In this document: in pieces, positions 1-5,770 of the stretch
How positions within the stretch are numbered: the first letter of the stretch is position 1
How the letters are laid out: each line of letters begins with the position of its first letter
IMG/VR virus record: IMGVR_UViG_3300045972_000017
Coordinates: 1 to 35,088 of that record
DNA: 35,088 bases
Strand: one strand, 5' to 3'
Origin: a virus
Made by a program: the position numbers and the translations under genes
The notes under the pieces: generated by a model
Database searches by the model: none
Told to the model about the DNA's origin: nothing
Seen by the model: the letters and a program-made list of their open reading frames with translations, nothing else

Positions 1-2
1 AC

Positions 3-1118
3 AAGACCACGGCGATTGGCTTCTTCGGCACAGGGCTGAAGTACGCCATCGCCGCGGTTCTCCGCCTGGGCGGCAGCATCGTCATCCACTCGGGGCTGTG
101 TACCTACGAGTTCGGAACCGAGCGCACCAAGATTCGCAACGATGAGTTCAGCATCGTGACGATGAACGGTAAGCCCATTGGCTTCACCACCGAGCTCGGC
201 AAGACCTGGGAACCGTGGCAAGCCTTCCGCGAGCTGTACTGCAACATGCTCGATGAGAAGGGATCCTGCTGGGAGCGGGGTGTGAATCAGCCGCACTTCG
301 CAAGCGCGTCTGAAACTACGGTCGTCGTCACTGGCGACGCGTTCGCCAAGGCGTGGGACGAGCGGGACAGTGTGATTCTGAATCGCGGCACGCCGCTGTT
401 CACTGGCGAGCGGGTGCAGATCTTCCCCGGCGAGTCCAAGCACCTGTATCTGCGGGGCGTGCGCGTCTACACTGCCCCCAAGAACTTCCGCTACACGTAC
501 AACCTGCTCAGCAAGGTGGACCTCACCGAGGACCGCACGATCAAGTACACCTGGGAGGCGCAGAACCGCCTAGCCGGCGCGCTGCGGTTGGAGGTGACGG
601 ACGCCGAAGTGCTGGACAGCGTGCTCACCGCCGACCCCGACCTGTACGAAGATGCTCAGTTCAGCTACGGGGGCGAGACTAGTGAAGCCTTCGTGGCCCG
701 CGTGGCCCACCACGCGCAGAACTTCACGCGGCACCTGAGCACTTCCGCCAGGGAGACGTGCCGCAAGTCCATGCTCAGCGTGCTCGTGCAGACGGAACCC
801 TACACGCTGGACCTCACGGACCAGAAGCGCCTACAGATCGCCATCGCCTTCTGCAAGCGGATTGGCCTCGACGTCACCAAGTACCCCATCAAGGTGACGG
901 AGCACCTGGGCCAGGGTGTGATGGGCATGGCCTCTGACGGCGTTATCTACATCAGCAAGCGCACGTTCACGATGGGCACCAAGCAGCTCGCCGGCACGCT
1001 GATCGAGGAGTACCTGCACCTTGCCGAGCAGACGAGCGACTGCACCCGCGACATGCAGAACCTGCTGATCGACACCATCGTTTCCCTCGGCGAGCGGATC
1101 ACCAAGAAGCCGCTCTGA
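3..1118 (+). CDS. GHKL-type ATP-binding protein, C-terminal part (5' truncated by window edge)
   Basis: The frame is already open at base 3, so the ATG at 156 is internal and the gene begins left of the window. The first visible residues, IGFFGTGLKYAIAAVLR, look like the glycine-rich lid motif (GxFGxGLKYA) of GHKL ATPases such as Hsp90, histidine kinases and topoisomerase VI-B; the N-terminal ATP-binding motifs would be off-window. Near the C-terminus, LIEEYLHLAEQTSDCTRD resembles a degenerate zincin helix (EExxH rather than HExxH) followed by a conserved D-x-T-R. Similar two-part proteins occur in phages without an experimental role known to me. It is the first visible gene of the rightward arm and is followed by a UACG hairpin. 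The GHKL call is moderate; the protease-like reading is weak. Confidence 0.55.
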   Translation, partial: KTTAIGFFGTGLKYAIAAVLRLGGSIVIHSGLCTYEFGTERTKIRNDEFSIVTMNGKPIGFTTELGKTWEPWQAFRELYCNMLDEKGSCWERGVNQPHFASASETTVVVTGDAFAKAWDERDSVILNRGTPLFTGERVQIFPGESKHLYLRGVRVYTAPKNFRYTYNLLSKVDLTEDRTIKYTWEAQNRLAGALRLEVTDAEVLDSVLTADPDLYEDAQFSYGGETSEAFVARVAHHAQNFTRHLSTSARETCRKSMLSVLVQTEPYTLDLTDQKRLQIAIAFCKRIGLDVTKYPIKVTEHLGQGVMGMASDGVIYISKRTFTMGTKQLAGTLIEEYLHLAEQTSDCTRDMQNLLIDTIVSLGERITKKPL

Positions 1119-1126
1119 CCTAACCC

Positions 1127-1140
1127 GGCCCTACGGGGCC
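1127..1140 (+). other. short UACG-tetraloop hairpin, intergenic
   Basis: GGCCC-TACG-GGGCC forms a 5-bp perfect stem closed by a C(UACG)G tetraloop in the gap between the GHKL gene and the next ORF. No T-run follows, so it is not a standard intrinsic terminator; it may stabilise or process the transcript. Confidence 0.45.
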
Positions 1141-1156
1141 ATCAACTGGAGAATTT

Positions 1157-1423
1157 ATGAGCAAGACCCTGACCCCCAAGCCCCAGATCCAAGAGCAGCT
1201 AGAGAATCTGGACGGGAGCCTCACCGTGCTCCACAACACGGTGAACTCCCTGCTGGAGCATCTGCACGCCGCAGGTCTCTTCTCGGAAGAAGTCGACCTC
1301 GCGCACTACGAGGCTGAGCTGGAGAGCACGAGCGCGCTGGCGGGTAAGATCGAGGCATGCGCGCACTTCGCCGCTAACCTCGCGCACACGCTGGCGCTGG
1401 CGCAGGCTGCGCTGGCGGTGTAG
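1157..1423 (+). CDS. small acidic helical protein, unknown function
   Basis: An 88-residue protein starting at ATG 1157, supported by GGAG six bases upstream. The sequence is predicted mostly helical: leucines and acidic residues are regularly spaced (for example LENLDGSLTVLHNTVNSLLEHL) and the C-terminus is alanine-rich. There is no signal peptide, membrane segment or metal-binding motif. I do not recognise a family. It is the last gene before a strong intrinsic terminator, so it closes the transcription unit that includes the GHKL gene. Confidence 0.6.
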   Translation: MSKTLTPKPQIQEQLENLDGSLTVLHNTVNSLLEHLHAAGLFSEEVDLAHYEAELESTSALAGKIEACAHFAANLAHTLALAQAALAV

Positions 1424-1461
1424 AGGCCACTGCGGCTTGTCAGGCGGGGCTCAGACGGCCC

Positions 1462-1503
1462 CGGCGCGGCGCAGGCATACCCTAGGGTGCCCGCGCCGTT
1501 TTT
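1462..1503 (+). terminator. intrinsic terminator
   Basis: CGGCGCGG (1462-1469) pairs perfectly with CCGCGCCG (1491-1498), and five Ts follow directly at 1499-1503. The loop contains its own palindrome, ACCCTAGGGT. This is a textbook rho-independent terminator, placed 38 bases after the preceding stop codon. Confidence 0.85.
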
Positions 1504-1531
1504 GTTGGTCCTAGGGCTTTGGAGAACGCAC

Positions 1532-1792
1532 GTGATTGAAGCACTTGAAGGCTTGACCAGAGAGCAGATCCTGGAACTAGCAGACAGAGAGACGCCGAAG
1601 CAGGAGAGGGGAACGTGGACTCTGACTTCCCCCAGCGGGCTGATCTACACGGGCACTTCCCCACTCGCCTGCATGCGTGCGGAAACGGAAGTGCGCGTGC
1701 CGCCCCTGGTCGCGCTGGCACGCATGCAGAGGGGAACCTGGGAGGACGACGCAGCGATTGAGAAGTTTGTTACAACTTCCCCCTTGCTTTGA
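1532..1792 (+). CDS. small protein, unknown function
   Basis: The start is taken at GTG 1532 because GGAG at 1521-1524 sits seven bases upstream; an in-frame GTG at 1487 lies inside the terminator and has no ribosome site. The 86-residue product begins with a helical segment (IEALEGLTREQILELADRE) and continues with a short beta-like stretch (GTWTLTSPSGLIYTG). No family is recognised. Its 3' end overlaps the upstream element of the next promoter, so that promoter is embedded in this coding region. Confidence 0.55.
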   Translation: MIEALEGLTREQILELADRETPKQERGTWTLTSPSGLIYTGTSPLACMRAETEVRVPPLVALARMQRGTWEDDAAIEKFVTTSPLL

Positions 1793-1812
1793 CCTATCCA
1801 CGCCGCACAATG
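1769..1812 (+). promoter_or_regulatory. putative early promoter P1 (ACAA-box/TTG type)
   Basis: GTTACAACTTC at 1769-1779 is followed, 15 bases from its start, by TTGCTT (1784-1789, -35-like) and by CACAAT/ACAATG at a 16-17 base spacer (-10-like). The same arrangement recurs at 3005, 11056 and 15309. It would drive the gene group beginning at 1852. Confidence 0.55.
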
Positions 1813-1851
1813 GCCCTGTGCCATGCAGGCACGCCACAAGGAGCAATCAAG

Positions 1852-2073
1852 ATGCAGATCATCAGAAAGTCGATGTTGACCAAGGAGGTCAACACACGCG
1901 AGGTCCCAGTGGACCCCGACAAATACGCCAACTACGGCGCCCGCAGACTGCGCGGCACGGCGGGTCTCATTCAAGATGAGTTCCCCGAGCTGAGCAAGGA
2001 CGACCGAGAATTCATTCTGACGGGCGTCACGCCCGAGGAATGGGCCAAGACTTTTCCTCCTGAGGAGAACTGA
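1852..2073 (+). CDS. small protein, unknown function
   Basis: The start at ATG 1852 is chosen over upstream in-frame codons because AAGGAG lies eight bases before it; the earlier codons fall inside the promoter region. The 73-residue product has a basic N-terminus (MQIIRKSMLTKEV) and an acidic C-terminal half that includes SKDDREFILTGVTPEEWAKTF. That half resembles short helical segments in other small phage early proteins, but I recognise no family. It is the first gene downstream of promoter P1 and is followed after one base by the next ORF, so the two are probably co-translated. Confidence 0.6.
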   Translation: MQIIRKSMLTKEVNTREVPVDPDKYANYGARRLRGTAGLIQDEFPELSKDDREFILTGVTPEEWAKTFPPEEN

Positions 2074-2074
2074 G

Positions 2075-2374
2075 ATGACACGCGCAAAGTCAAACTGCCT
2101 GAACAAAGCACAGAACTTCAAGCTGTGCAGCTTCGTACTCGCAGAGTACCTCAGGGAACACACCACGGACGCAAGGTTCGCAGTGCGTGTGGAGAAAGAG
2201 CTGGGCTTCAAGGTCAGCAACAAGCAAGTGCTCGACGCTCGGGACGCTGTGGGCGTGGCCCCCTGGAAGCCCCGCCGCATTGAGAAGGCCCCCGGCACCA
2301 CGATGGCGGACCGGGTCACCAAGCTGGAAGCCGAAGTCGAGGCCCTGAAGCGGGCTCTGAAGGATCTGCTGTGA
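2075..2374 (+). CDS. putative DNA-binding protein with C-terminal coiled coil
   Basis: A 99-residue basic protein starting one base after the preceding stop. Residues 1-70 contain a helical segment with VRVEKELGFKVSNKQVLDAR, which could be a helix-turn-helix. The last 25 residues form a clear heptad pattern (VTKLEAEVEALKRALKDLL), suggesting dimerisation through a short coiled coil. A small dimeric DNA-binding regulator is plausible but not proven. It overlaps the following gene by GTGA, so the two are translationally coupled. Confidence 0.55.
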   Translation: MTRAKSNCLNKAQNFKLCSFVLAEYLREHTTDARFAVRVEKELGFKVSNKQVLDARDAVGVAPWKPRRIEKAPGTTMADRVTKLEAEVEALKRALKDLL

Positions 2375-2559
2375 AGAACGGATTCATCAGCGTGACAGAC
2401 CGCAACGACGAGATCACCAAGATCCGCGTCAGCGTGGAGAAGATCTGCTACTTCATGTCGTACAGCGAGGTGATGGGCACGCACATCGTCATGGATCGCG
2501 GCAATGAAGTGATCTGCAAGGAAACTCCGGAGCAGCTTGAAGAGCTGATGACATCATGA
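2371..2559 (+). CDS. small FlbD-like beta-strand protein
   Basis: It starts at GTG 2371, overlapping the previous stop (GTGA), and encodes 62 residues. The pattern of alternating strands ending in NEVICKETPEQLEELM is reminiscent of the small FlbD-type fold (hydrophobic strands, then a V-x-K-E-T-P-E-x-hydrophobic ending). FlbD proteins are known from flagellar operons, but this similarity may only be structural and no motility role is implied. It is flanked by overlapping start/stop codons on both sides, a typical phage polycistronic arrangement. Confidence 0.5.
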   Translation: MKNGFISVTDRNDEITKIRVSVEKICYFMSYSEVMGTHIVMDRGNEVICKETPEQLEELMTS

Positions 2560-2675
2560 ACGATACGAACTTCTCCACGCTCACGCAGCTAGCGGGGCCG
2601 TACCCCGCTAAGAAGTTGCTGCGGGACCACCTGCGCTTGTTCTGGCAGTACCTCCGCAGCCCGAGCTTCTGGTAG
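2556..2675 (+). CDS. 39-residue basic protein, unknown
   Basis: ATG at 2556 overlaps the previous stop (ATGA) and the frame ends with TAG at 2673-2675, which itself overlaps the GTG of the next gene (TAGTG). The product is short and basic with an aromatic C-terminal half (LRLFWQYLRSPSFW). It is too short for most gene finders, but perfect coupling at both ends argues that it is translated. It might be an inhibitor peptide or membrane-associated peptide; it has no full membrane helix. Confidence 0.5.
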   Translation: MNDTNFSTLTQLAGPYPAKKLLRDHLRLFWQYLRSPSFW

Positions 2676-3049
2676 TGCCTAAAGTCCGCACCAACGCGCT
2701 CGCCTACGCCCAGCTGATCCTAGCGCTTAGCACGGAACAGATGGGCTACGAAGAGCTTGCAGAGTTCAGTGGGCTGCACTACCACACCGTGCGGGAACAC
2801 GTCACCGCGCTGCGGAAAGCGAAACTGGTACGCATTCGCGGATGGGGGGTGTCAGCCCTGAACGCGCCAACTATCCCCCAGTTCGCGCTCTGTGTTACGG
2901 GCAGCACGAAGGACGTCCGTAAGCCTGATAAGAAGAGCGGGGCCGAGCGGTCAAGGTCCTACAGAGAGCGCAAAGCGTCTCGCGAGGCGGGGAAGGAGAT
3001 CCAGCTTACAATTTCCTGCTTGTGTGAGCCGGTCCAAAAGCTAAACTAG
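2675..3049 (+). CDS. winged helix-turn-helix DNA-binding protein
   Basis: It starts at GTG 2675 within TAGTG and encodes 124 residues. Residues 10-55 have the MarR/ArsR-like pattern: an entry helix, then YEELAEFSGLHYHTVREHVT as helix-turn-helix, then ALRKAKLVRIRGWG as the last helix and wing. The C-terminal third is highly basic (DKKSGAERSRSYRERKASRE), consistent with extra nucleic-acid contact. It probably regulates phage transcription or DNA metabolism. Promoter P2 is embedded in its last codons, so it ends one transcription unit just where the next begins. Confidence 0.7.
   Translation: MPKVRTNALAYAQLILALSTEQMGYEELAEFSGLHYHTVREHVTALRKAKLVRIRGWGVSALNAPTIPQFALCVTGSTKDVRKPDKKSGAERSRSYRERKASREAGKEIQLTISCLCEPVQKLN
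3005..3047 (+). promoter_or_regulatory. putative early promoter P2 (ACAA-box/TTG type)
   Basis: CTTACAATTTC (3005-3015), then TTGTGT (3020-3025) at the same 15-base offset as in the other copies, a 16-base spacer, and TAAACT (3042-3047) as a good -10. The DUF932 gene starts 68 bases downstream. Confidence 0.55.
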
Positions 3050-3114
3050 CCGTGCAGGTGGGGCATACCCCCGCACAAACCGTCCCAGTTACTATCAACC
3101 CTGAGGTGCCAAAC

Positions 3115-3963
3115 ATGGTACGAGCTATTCTCAAGTCCCCCCGCATTGTGCGGACGGGCAACCCCCTCACGCTGGAGGGCATCCGGCAAGCCTGCCCCGC
3201 AGTATTCGCAGCAGGGCCGCACGAGTCCCGTGGCGGGCGCTACCGCTACGTGCCGACCATCGAGCCTGTGCAGGCCCTGATGGACAACGGCTGGGGCATC
3301 TACGAGGCCAGCCAGCAGCGGTCCCGCGCAGCGGACAAGGACCCCTACACCAAGCACATGCTCCGCATGCGGCGGCTCAGCGACTTCGATGCGCTGTCCC
3401 TGCGCGGTGATGGCGTGCCCGAGGTGATCCTTATCAACGCCCACGATGGCACCGCTGCCTATCACCTCAAGGCGGGGTTCTTCCGCTTTGTGTGCAGCAA
3501 CGGGCTGATGGTGGGAACGCAGCTTGCCGGCTTCACCATCCGGCACACCATCACCAGCCAGACGACCAGCGAGGTGCTGACGGCTGCTGAGTCTGTGGTG
3601 ACTGACTCGTTCCCCCGCATGCTGGGCAACATCGAGCGGTTCAAGAGCTGCAAAGTCGACACGACGCAGCAGTACCGGCTTGCCAAGAAGGCCAAGGAAC
3701 TGCGCTCCGGCACGATGCTGACGCCATTCAACCTCCAGGACTTGCTGGAGGTGCGCCGGCCCGAAGACGCGGAACCCACGCTGTGGAACGTACTCAACCG
3801 CGTGCAGGAGGCCGCTGTGTACGGTGGCTTCGAGACCATGTCCTTCGGGTATGGTCGCCGCAGCACGGTCCGCCCCATCGAGCGCGTTTCGCAGGTCACC
3901 AAGATCAACACCGGCCTGTGGGACGAAGCACAGACCATCGCCGAGGAGATGGAAAGTTCATGA
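3115..3963 (+). CDS. DUF932 family protein
   Basis: The start is placed at ATG 3115, where GAGGTG lies seven bases upstream; the in-frame codon at 3052 has no ribosome site. The 282-residue product shows the DUF932 hallmark near its middle: PEVILINAHDGTAAYHL followed by AGFFRFVCSNGLMVG, a pattern shared by phage and plasmid proteins of this family. Function is unknown; members are often encoded near replication or recombination genes, as here. It overlaps the next gene by ATGA and is the first gene after promoter P2, so it should be expressed early and strongly. Confidence 0.8.
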   Translation: MVRAILKSPRIVRTGNPLTLEGIRQACPAVFAAGPHESRGGRYRYVPTIEPVQALMDNGWGIYEASQQRSRAADKDPYTKHMLRMRRLSDFDALSLRGDGVPEVILINAHDGTAAYHLKAGFFRFVCSNGLMVGTQLAGFTIRHTITSQTTSEVLTAAESVVTDSFPRMLGNIERFKSCKVDTTQQYRLAKKAKELRSGTMLTPFNLQDLLEVRRPEDAEPTLWNVLNRVQEAAVYGGFETMSFGYGRRSTVRPIERVSQVTKINTGLWDEAQTIAEEMESS

Positions 3964-4307
3964 CTGAAACGCATATCCACGAGTCTGACTTCGGGGTCAG
4001 CATTGCCGTTGAGTTCACGCGGGAAGATGACGGGGGCATCACCTTCGAGTCTGCCCGTGCGCTGGACGGCGGCTACGCCCCCACGGGGCCGGACTTGTGC
4101 GATATGCTGCACACCCTCCGCATCGTCGAGGATGGCCCAGACGGCGACCTCGTGGCGGAGACCTACCTGACCAAGATACTTGAGGAGATTCAAGATGGAG
4201 ATTCACGAGCTGGCGGCAATGGCGGACCTGTTTTGGGAAACCCACCTCAAGCGGCTGGCGGCGGACAAGGCAGCGGCGGAACTCAAGACGGAGGAATCCA
4301 AACTTGA
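3960..4307 (+). CDS. small acidic protein with long 3' overlap
   Basis: ATG 3960 overlaps the DUF932 stop (ATGA). The 115-residue product has a strand-rich, acidic N-terminal three quarters and a low-complexity Gly/Gln tail after about residue 78. That tail coincides with the 113-base overlap with the next gene (start 4195), so it is probably dictated by the other frame rather than by selection. No family is recognised. Either the overlap is real or an early stop was lost by mutation. Confidence 0.55.
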   Translation: MTETHIHESDFGVSIAVEFTREDDGGITFESARALDGGYAPTGPDLCDMLHTLRIVEDGPDGDLVAETYLTKILEEIQDGDSRAGGNGGPVLGNPPQAAGGGQGSGGTQDGGIQT

Positions 4308-4578
4308 GTCCAAGCTGACCGAGGAGATGCGCGCACTGGGCCTCACGGCTCTGGGCGGCAAGCGGGTCCGGCTCAGCATTCCCGCTGAGCCGGAGTATGC
4401 GCCAACAGTCCAGGATTGGCAGAAGCTGTGGGACCACATTGTGGAAACTCGCGACTTCTCCCTGCTGGAGAAACGAGTCGGCAAGGCAGCAGTGAAGGAG
4501 CACTGGTCCGCCGATGAAGAGGTTCCGGGCGTTATCAAGTTCCCGGTTTACAAGTTGTCCAAGTCTGAGGTGAAGTGA
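4195..4578 (+). CDS. conserved-type phage protein with N-terminal coiled coil
   Basis: ATG 4195 is preceded by GAGGAG, which selects it over the TTG at 4180. The 127-residue protein starts with a charged heptad region (LAADKAAAELKTEESKLESKL, about residues 18-38). A beta-like stretch (KRVRLSIPAEPEY) and a segment around VQDWQKLWDHIVETRDFSLLEK follow, ending near a VPGV motif. This layout is common in small proteins found beside ssDNA-binding or polymerase genes in phages, but the function is not established. It sits two bases from the zinc-ribbon protein and probably works with it. Confidence 0.6.
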   Translation: MEIHELAAMADLFWETHLKRLAADKAAAELKTEESKLESKLTEEMRALGLTALGGKRVRLSIPAEPEYAPTVQDWQKLWDHIVETRDFSLLEKRVGKAAVKEHWSADEEVPGVIKFPVYKLSKSEVK

Positions 4579-4579
4579 C

Positions 4580-5386
4580 ATGAGTGATGAGATCGTTGAA
4601 GTGAAAGCCGCTGGGGGCGCTGTGGCGATGCCCCAGGACGTGATGGCGATGCTGGCGCAGCACGCCAAGGATGCCGCCGCCAAGGAACGGCCCGCCACCA
4701 GCATGATCAGCCTGCGGGCTGGCGTGTTGTCGTACGGGGGCACCCCCGTACCGAACAACAAGCTGGAGGTGATCGTCGTGGCAGCGGCGTTCCGCAACGT
4801 GTGGTACGCCGGCAAGTTCGACCCCAACAACATCGTGAACCCGAACTGTTTCGCGCTCTCGCTCGACGAGTCCGGCATGGTTCCCGACGAGGTTGTTGCG
4901 CAGAAGCCACACACGTCCTGCGCCGGGTGCCCCAAGAACGAGTGGGGCAGCGATCCGGGCGGTGGCCGTGGCAAGGCGTGCAAGCAGTCCCGCCGCTTGG
5001 TGATGCTGCCGGCCGACTGTGCCACGAAGCCCGAGGCCGACGTGATGACGGCTGAGTTCGCCAAGATGGACATCCCCGTGACGTCCGTCAAGAACTACAG
5101 TTCGTATGTCAACGCGGTGGCGGCGTCCACCAACCGCCCGACGTTCGCCATCGTGACCGAGATCTCCACTTCTCCGGACGTGAAGACTCAGTTCAAGGTG
5201 AACTTCAAGCCCATGCGCCTGATCGACAACATGGAATCGCTGACTGCGATCATGAAGCGGATCGACTCGGCGCAGGCACTGGCCCTGGAGCCCTACGAGG
5301 AGACCGCCGTCCTCGAGCTGGACCCCGACGGCAACGTCAAGGAGCCCGTGCCGGTCAGCGCCCCCGCTGGGAAGCGGAAGTACTGA
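4580..5386 (+). CDS. putative zinc-binding phage protein, possibly ssDNA-binding
   Basis: A 268-residue protein whose ATG is preceded by GAGGTGAAG. The centre carries CAGCPKNEWGSDPGGG followed by KACK, a cysteine cluster likely to bind zinc, surrounded by beta-rich sequence. It lies just before the polymerase unit. Proteins with this C-x2-C...GKxCK arrangement are often annotated as DNA- or ssDNA-binding in podoviruses, but I cannot confirm that. The C-terminus is basic (GKRKY), unlike the acidic tail of classical SSB or gp2.5. A role as a replication or recombination accessory is the best inference. Confidence 0.5.
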   Translation: MSDEIVEVKAAGGAVAMPQDVMAMLAQHAKDAAAKERPATSMISLRAGVLSYGGTPVPNNKLEVIVVAAAFRNVWYAGKFDPNNIVNPNCFALSLDESGMVPDEVVAQKPHTSCAGCPKNEWGSDPGGGRGKACKQSRRLVMLPADCATKPEADVMTAEFAKMDIPVTSVKNYSSYVNAVAASTNRPTFAIVTEISTSPDVKTQFKVNFKPMRLIDNMESLTAIMKRIDSAQALALEPYEETAVLELDPDGNVKEPVPVSAPAGKRKY

Positions 5387-5393
5387 CGAGTTG

Positions 5394-5468
5394 AGGGGGC
5401 GGTGTCCGGCACGTCAGCGCGCTTAGGTGTGCGTTCGAATCCGTGGGGAGAGCCCGGCACCGCCCCCC
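5394..5468 (+). ncRNA. long inverted-repeat structured element, possible small RNA
   Basis: The 75-base segment begins GGGGGCGGTGTCCGGC and ends GCCCGGCACCGCCCCC; these arms pair over 16 positions with one C-C mismatch and one G-T wobble. The interior holds a second hairpin (CGCGC/GTGCG) and the T-loop-like string GTTCGAATCC. It lies in a 129-base gap and is followed directly by an intrinsic terminator. It does not fold as a canonical tRNA: there is no T stem and no matching acceptor beside the T-loop. Function unknown; it could be a small RNA, a leader structure, or part of an extended terminator. Confidence 0.4.
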
Positions 5469-5478
5469 ACCCACCCAT

Positions 5479-5503
5479 GACGGCCCTTCGGGGCTGTCTT
5501 TTT
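5479..5503 (+). terminator. intrinsic terminator with UUCG tetraloop
   Basis: GACGGCCC (5479-5486) pairs with GGGCTGTC (5491-5498) around a TTCG loop, followed by TTTTT (5499-5503). It ends transcription after the zinc-ribbon gene, or attenuates entry into the polymerase unit. Confidence 0.85.
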
Positions 5504-5515
5504 CAGGAGCAAGAT

Positions 5516-5770
5516 ATGCTTGAGAAGTATGTGGAAGAGCGATTTCCGCGCTGGATGCTGATGGGCTACCACGGCACGACGGAGTCGCCCGACGACAACC
5601 TTACGAATGCCAACGATGAATTCAACCTGCGCCTACGGGCTGACACGTCTCAGCAGGTAGTGCAGATGCACAATGACTTGCTGGCAAAGTTCGCCAAGAT
5701 GGCCGACGCCTTCGACAAGGCGGACCACGCGGCCTTTCAGAAGTTCTGGTACTGCGGGGGGCTCGAATGA
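5516..5770 (+). CDS. small protein upstream of DNA polymerase
   Basis: ATG 5516 has AGGAG seven bases upstream; the in-frame extension back to 5402 would run through the structured element and terminator, so it is rejected. The 84-residue product is helical, with FNLRLRADTSQQVVQMHNDL and a following amphipathic stretch rich in Ala, Lys and Asp. It overlaps the polymerase start by ATGA, so its translation is coupled to polymerase synthesis. I do not recognise the family. Confidence 0.6.
   Translation: MLEKYVEERFPRWMLMGYHGTTESPDDNLTNANDEFNLRLRADTSQQVVQMHNDLLAKFAKMADAFDKADHAAFQKFWYCGGLE

Noticed and set aside
1645-2484. Long minus-strand ORF of 279 residues
   Set aside because: It is a shadow opposite several overlapping plus-strand genes with good ribosome sites; its sequence shows no domain and an odd Arg/Ser-rich composition.
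4039-5091. Minus-strand ORF of 350 residues
   Set aside because: Antisense to the coiled-coil and zinc-ribbon genes, with no domain; the plus-strand genes have good starts and recognisable motifs.
5394-5468. A tRNA gene (75 bases, contains GTTCGAATCC)
   Set aside because: The bases around the T-loop do not form a T stem, no acceptor strand lies next to it, and no anticodon arm with a 7-base loop is present. It is recorded only as a structured element.
5394-5468. An attachment site (attP) based on the tRNA-like GTTCGAATCC string
   Set aside because: Ten bases are too few, and no integrase or excisionase is visible in the window.
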